From a virus, in the IMG/VR virus record IMGVR_UViG_3300008259_000430, positions 1-33,487 of that record: a DNA stretch of 33,487 nt. One strand, written 5' to 3'. Made by a program: the position numbers and the translations under genes. Positions 30,737 to 33,487 of the stretch are shown piece by piece. The notes under the pieces are model-generated. The model ran no database searches. It saw only the letters and a list, made by a program, of their open reading frames with translations, and had not been told where the DNA came from. Each line of letters starts with the position of its first letter. Within the stretch, counting starts at the first letter, position 1.

Positions 30737-30753
30737 TTGAAACAAAACACAAA

Positions 30754-30960
30754 ATGACACACTTAACCACCTACCAAATGTTCCAATATCAGCGATACGG
30801 GAACATCTTAATCGACGGGGATAGGAGTACTACAAACCCTTATGACCCTGCTCTATTGCCTAAAAACTACGATTACGAAGATGACGATTACACGTTTACT
30901 CGTTGGTTAGAAAACCAATCAGAACTTGAACTTTTAAAAAACGAAGTATATGAAGATTGA
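30754..30960 (+). CDS. Conserved small early protein (68 aa)
   Basis: A 68-residue acidic protein starting at the ATG 30754, next to the early promoter; the frame is open upstream, but that stretch is control DNA. It opens with MTHLTTYQMFQYQRYGNILIDG, a start I recognise from small Bacteroidota phage proteins, and ends with FTRWLENQSELELLKNEVYED. Function unknown. It overlaps the next gene. Confidence 0.7.
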   Translation: MTHLTTYQMFQYQRYGNILIDGDRSTTNPYDPALLPKNYDYEDDDYTFTRWLENQSELELLKNEVYED

Positions 30961-31147
30961 TTTTGTAAAAGAAACTAAGCCAGACGGAACAATTTTCTAC
31001 TATACTTTAGTAGATAATAAATACGATAGTATGAGTATGTACTTAGAATATTCACAAGCTTACGAATACTTTGTAAGCCTAAAGAAAAGACAAGAACCTA
31101 TTATCGAAATTTTAGAACACTATTCTATTGACATACAAAACAAATAA
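30950..31147 (+). CDS. Hypothetical early protein (65 aa)
   Basis: A 65-residue protein, starting 11 bases before the previous stop codon ends. It has strands (DGTIFYYTLVDNKY), then an amphipathic helix (YSQAYEYFVSLKKRQEPIIEILEHY). No family recognised. Two bases separate it from the ERF gene. Confidence 0.6.
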   Translation: MKIDFVKETKPDGTIFYYTLVDNKYDSMSMYLEYSQAYEYFVSLKKRQEPIIEILEHYSIDIQNK

Positions 31148-31149
31148 CA

Positions 31150-31683
31150 ATGAGCCTAATTAAAATTCAACAGGAATTAAAAGCACCTAAAAACCAATTT
31201 AATGCTTTTGCTAAATACAAGTACCGAAGTGCAGAAGATATTATAGAAGCTGCAAAACCTATTTGCCATAAATACGGCTATGCTTTAATGTTAAGCGACG
31301 AGGTTATAGAAGTAGGCGGTAGGGTATATGTAAAAGCTACCGCTTGTTTAAGTAACGGAGAAGATAACATTACTTGCACGGGTCTTGCTCGTGAAGAGGA
31401 AAACAAAAAAGGAATGGATGCTTCGCAGATTACGGGTGCAGCAAGTAGCTATGCCAGGAAGTATGCACTTAACGGACTATTCGCAATAGACGATACCAAA
31501 GATGCAGATGCTACTAATGAGCATAAAGACGAGGTAAGCGAAGGACAAAAAGCGTTCTTGATTGAGCAGTTAGACAAGACAAAGTTTACCGATGACCAAA
31601 AGGTTAAGGCTGCTTTGAAAATCAATGCCATCAAGACCTTAGACGAATTTAACAAAATAAAAGAAACAATAAAGAAAAGCTAA
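31150..31683 (+). CDS. erf: ERF family single-strand annealing protein
   Basis: A 177-residue protein with the ERF core: NQFNAFAKYKYRSAEDIIEAAKPICHKYGYALMLSDEV, then LAREEENKKGMDASQITGAASSYARKYALNGLFAIDDTKDAD. The C-terminal 50 residues (QKAFLIEQLDKTKF) form a helical tail. It anneals complementary single strands in recombination-dependent replication and genome circularisation. Together with the exonuclease and VRR-NUC it could form a recombination set. Confidence 0.9.
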   Translation: MSLIKIQQELKAPKNQFNAFAKYKYRSAEDIIEAAKPICHKYGYALMLSDEVIEVGGRVYVKATACLSNGEDNITCTGLAREEENKKGMDASQITGAASSYARKYALNGLFAIDDTKDADATNEHKDEVSEGQKAFLIEQLDKTKFTDDQKVKAALKINAIKTLDEFNKIKETIKKS

Positions 31684-31922
31684 TGAGAGAATTGCTACCA
31701 TTTGAAAGGCAGATGCTTCTTGCAGAAGTTTACCACTACGCTTGGTATAACGAAGAGGCTTATGCAGACCTATTATTATTCATAGAAAAATATCAAAACC
31801 TTTTAGAGAAACCTGTATTTTTAACCCAAATCAATAACAATGACACAGAAACAACAAATCTTGAACCACTTGCTTTCGGGCAAAACATTGACACCAATCC
31901 AGGCTTTGACGAAGTACAATAG
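31683..31922 (+). CDS. Hypothetical early protein (79 aa)
   Basis: A 79-residue protein overlapping the ERF stop by one base. The first 55 residues look genuine (FERQMLLAEVYHYAWYNEEAYADLLLFIEKYQ), a helical segment seen in other Bacteroidota phages. The last 25 residues overlap the HTH gene in another frame and are of low complexity. Function unknown. Confidence 0.55.
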   Translation: MRELLPFERQMLLAEVYHYAWYNEEAYADLLLFIEKYQNLLEKPVFLTQINNNDTETTNLEPLAFGQNIDTNPGFDEVQ

Positions 31923-32046
31923 CCTAAGATTAGCAGCCGTAGTATTTGAATTAAAACGCAAAGGCTACAAAGTACGAACCGAATTAATTAACGTTGGTAC
32001 GAAAAAACAAAGTAAATTAGTAGCTCAATATTCAATTAAAAAGTAA
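31840..32046 (+). CDS. HTH domain protein (HTH_39-like, 68 aa)
   Basis: A 68-residue protein: MTQKQQILNHLLSGKTLTPIQALTKYNSLRLAAVVFELKRKGYKV followed by KQSKLVAQYSIKK. The LTPxQAL...RLAAxxFELKRKGY pattern is a winged-helix-like motif of the HTH_39 family common in Bacteroidota phages. It may be the early regulator binding the operator array upstream, though nothing proves this. Confidence 0.72.
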   Translation: MTQKQQILNHLLSGKTLTPIQALTKYNSLRLAAVVFELKRKGYKVRTELINVGTKKQSKLVAQYSIKK

Positions 32047-32282
32047 TGAATCTATATACAGAAGAACAATTAGTATATGCTATGTCATTAGCTGCAAGTG
32101 GTGATTATTATTTGTATTATGAAATATTACAAAAATTAAACCCAATAAAATTACCAAGTAATGAAGAAATTAATAATTTTGAATTTCATTATACAGATGG
32201 TGAAAATATAATAAAAGCTTGGAAAGAAGGGGTAGAATGGGCGCTTAATGAAATACTTAATCAAACAATTAAAAACAAATAA
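32046..32282 (+). CDS. Hypothetical protein (78 aa)
   Basis: A 78-residue protein, more AT-rich than its neighbours: NLYTEEQLVYAMSLAASGDYYLYYEIL, then ENIIKAWKEGVEWALNEILNQTIKNK. Helical throughout. It begins in the stop of the HTH gene. Function unknown. Confidence 0.55.
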   Translation: MNLYTEEQLVYAMSLAASGDYYLYYEILQKLNPIKLPSNEEINNFEFHYTDGENIIKAWKEGVEWALNEILNQTIKNK

Positions 32283-32283
32283 A

Positions 32284-32478
32284 ATGACAGAAAAAAAATG
32301 GAGTGCAGGTGCTTGGAAAAAGACCACCGCTAAAGGAGAAGTAATTAATTTTACAATCAATGATGTTAAGTATTCAATGTGGGTTAATGCCTACAAGACA
32401 GAGGACAAACAACCAGATTACAAGATTTTTGTAAACGATTTCAAACCTAAAGAAGATACGGAAGGATTGCCGTTTTAA
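32284..32478 (+). CDS. Small beta-rich protein (64 aa), possible ssDNA-binding-like
   Basis: A 64-residue protein from the ATG at 32284: KKWSAGAWKKTTAKGEVINFTINDVKYSMWVNAYKTEDKQPDYKIFVNDFKP. The five-strand alternating pattern with aromatic residues and Lys could be an OB-like fold. Position before the DnaA-like gene suggests DNA replication use. The earlier open frame (32248) overlaps the previous gene and is not preferred. Confidence 0.55.
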   Translation: MTEKKWSAGAWKKTTAKGEVINFTINDVKYSMWVNAYKTEDKQPDYKIFVNDFKPKEDTEGLPF

Positions 32479-32480
32479 TT

Positions 32481-32909
32481 ATGCTAAATAGAAAGAAGGA
32501 TATATCAATAAGACAATTAAAGGAGTTATACTTTGCACAACGCAACACCCATTTGCAGCTACACGAAATGATGCAGCAACTTGGATTGTTAGGCATAGAA
32601 GATAACGAGCCTTTAGGGTTAGACATTGGTGCGAGAACTATTGTTAAATTGGTAGACGAAGAGTTTGAGTGCGATGTATTAATTAAGGATAGGAGTTTAA
32701 AAACAACGTTTGGGCGCAAGGCTGCTGCTTATTTACTCAGGAGATATACCAAATTGAGCCTTAAGGAGATAAGCCAATACACAGGAACAAGCGACCATAC
32801 AACGGCTATCCATAACATAAAACAAGCGAATAACCTAATAGAAACTGAGGACTGGTTTAAAACTAAGCTAAAAAAACTTTGCTTAAAATTAGAACTTAAA
32901 GAAATTTAG
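32481..32909 (+). CDS. Stand-alone DnaA domain IV-type protein
   Basis: A 142-residue protein with a C-terminal domain (about 77-142) matching bacterial DnaA domain IV: FGRKAAAYLLRRYTKLSLKEISQYTGTSDHTTAIHNIKQ, including the DnaA signature with Asp105-His106-Thr107-Thr108 and Lys114. The AAA+ domain of DnaA is absent; the first 75 residues are a different helical region. It should bind DnaA-box-like DNA, directing replication at a phage origin or competing with host DnaA. The replication protein gene follows after the structured leader. Confidence 0.82.
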   Translation: MLNRKKDISIRQLKELYFAQRNTHLQLHEMMQQLGLLGIEDNEPLGLDIGARTIVKLVDEEFECDVLIKDRSLKTTFGRKAAAYLLRRYTKLSLKEISQYTGTSDHTTAIHNIKQANNLIETEDWFKTKLKKLCLKLELKEI

Positions 32910-32911
32910 TG

Positions 32912-33020
32912 TATATTCGCAACATAAAAGACACATTAACGTACTGCGAACCGATAATGTGTTTAGTGGTTAAATAATAATAACCCTGGTAGTTCGCAGC
33001 TATCGGGGTTTATTTTTTTT
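32912..33020 (+). ncRNA. Structured leader with complementary hairpin loops (candidate riboregulator)
   Basis: A -7-like box TATATTCG (32912-32919, one mismatch to consensus) precedes two hairpins. Hairpin 1: ACACATTA (32931-32938) with TAATGTGT (32955-32962), loop of 16 bases that includes CTGCGAA (32944-32950). Hairpin 2: an eleven-pair stem (32982-32992 with 33000-33010) with loop TTCGCAG (32993-32999). The two loop sequences are exact complements over seven bases, so they can kiss. GGTTA (32968-32972) can instead pair with TAACC (32981-32985), which is the foot of hairpin 2. This could be an attenuator or small RNA; not proven. Confidence 0.55.
32982..33020 (+). terminator. Strong intrinsic terminator just before the replication gene
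   Basis: AACCCTGGTAG (32982-32992) pairs with CTATCGGGGTT (33000-33010), with two wobbles and loop TTCGCAG, followed by TATTTTTTTT (33011-33020). The T run touches the ATG at 33021. It would stop transcription from the early operon unless the hairpin is prevented from forming. Confidence 0.85.
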
Positions 33021-33487
33021 ATGGCAAAAGACCCTGCATTTTTATTTTATAGCAGCGACTTTCTAAATGGAGTAGCTGACTTAACAATGGAAGAGAGAGG
33101 ACAATTTATTACTCTCTTATGTTTACAACACCAAAAAGGAACACTTACAGACAAAACCATTAGGTTATCTTTAGGTTCTGTTTCGGTTGATGTTTTAAGC
33201 AAGTTTTCAAAAGACAAAGACGGAAATTTTTTTAATGAACGCTTAAATGAAGAGATTGAAAAACGCATTCAATTTACTGAAAGCCGTAGAAACAATGGCT
33301 CTAAGGGTGGTAGACCTAAAAATAATACAAAACCATTAGGTTTAGCTAAACATAACCTTATGGAAGATGTAAATGAAAATGAAAATGAAGATATAAATAT
33401 AAATAAAAGTAAATGTACTTTTGAAGAAGTTTACGAATATATGGCTATTAGGATTGGAAAAGAAAATGCTAAATTAGAAGCCGAAAA
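33021..33487 (+). CDS. Phage replication protein, N-terminal part (DUF1376-like)
   Basis: The gene begins at the ATG 33021 and leaves the window; it finishes at 373 via the circular junction (241 residues in total). The N-terminal domain (AFLFYSSDFLNGVADLTMEERGQFITLLCLQHQKGTLTDKTIRL) matches the DUF1376/replisome-organiser winged-helix family, with a following NNGSKGGRPK segment typical of phage initiator proteins. It should bind the phage origin and recruit host helicase. The ATG sits directly after the terminator T run, so its expression depends on readthrough or a different start. Confidence 0.85.
   Translation, partial: MAKDPAFLFYSSDFLNGVADLTMEERGQFITLLCLQHQKGTLTDKTIRLSLGSVSVDVLSKFSKDKDGNFFNERLNEEIEKRIQFTESRRNNGSKGGRPKNNTKPLGLAKHNLMEDVNENENEDININKSKCTFEEVYEYMAIRIGKENAKLEAE
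33374..33487. repeat. Terminal direct repeat, right copy (circular junction)
   Basis: Exact copy of bases 1-114; see the left copy. It shows the contig closes on itself, giving a 33,373-base unit. Confidence 0.95.

Noticed and set aside
30562-30753. Open frame extending the 30754 gene upstream by 64 residues
   Set aside because: It runs through the promoter and dyads, has a Cys/Leu-rich composition unlike the gene, and the promoter start lies downstream of it.
1-33487. Minus-strand open frames of 60-155 codons, e.g. 14987-15454 and 16328-16702
   Set aside because: All lie opposite well-supported + strand genes and show composition of reverse-complement shadows; no motifs seen.
1-33487. Integrase, CRISPR array, tRNA genes or insertion sequences
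   Set aside because: Looked for by motif and repeat structure on both strands; none seen. A small or divergent tRNA could escape reading by eye.

Overview
The window is a complete, circularly permuted genome of a tailed double-stranded DNA phage with siphovirus-type tail genes. Bases 1-114 are repeated exactly at 33374-33487, so the unit genome is 33,373 bp, and one replication gene is cut by the arbitrary opening point. All recognisable genes lie on the + strand, densely packed with many ATGA or short overlaps. The host is probably a member of the Bacteroidota (Flavobacterium/Cytophaga-like). The reasons are AT-rich sequence, start codons preceded by A-rich stretches instead of Shine-Dalgarno sites, two good matches to the Bacteroidota promoter (TTG - spacer - TAnnTTTG) in front of genes, and many gene families typical of Bacteroidota phages. 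I saw no integrase, clear CI-like repressor, tRNA, CRISPR array, insertion sequence or DNA polymerase, so a virulent phage that borrows the host replisome is the simplest reading.

Layout, starting at the probable early switch. 30544-30753 is a non-coding control region with nested dyads and a promoter. It feeds an early operon (30754-32909): small conserved proteins, an ERF single-strand annealing protein, an HTH protein and a stand-alone DnaA domain IV. 32910-33020 is a structured leader whose two hairpins have complementary loops; the second hairpin is a textbook terminator ending at the ATG of the replication protein (33021 through the circle to 373). A helicase-loader-like protein, a VRR-NUC nuclease and a sigma-like HTH protein follow. 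2216-4768 is a surface-glycan cassette (hexapeptide acyltransferase, GT-A and GT-B glycosyltransferases, and a small conserved phage protein). 4832-6582 carries HNH, three small or overlapping genes and a ParB-N/adenine-type methyltransferase.

Packaging genes are at 6602-7975, but the large terminase is broken: ATPase and nuclease halves lie in different frames and the segment between them is missing. 8097-9652 is an island of small, AT-rich accessory ORFs with its own promoter/operator and a thrice-repeated translation leader. Morphogenesis runs in an unusual order: tail chaperones with a canonical -1 slippery site (10219-10976), virion/tail proteins, tape measure, then prohead protease, scaffold, major capsid, putative tail tube, and only then portal (fused to a MuF-like tail), connectors and a 1350-residue fibre (23154-27206). 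Lysis genes (27944-29196) comprise a holin-like protein, a unimolecular spanin, a GH24 lysozyme and a second membrane protein. A 3'-5' exonuclease, a MazG-like protein and a GNAT acetyltransferase close the circle.

Most noteworthy are the kissing-loop leader before the replication gene, the deleted and frameshifted terminase, the early operator array, the start-codon-sequestering dyad before the HNH gene, and the small-ORF island.
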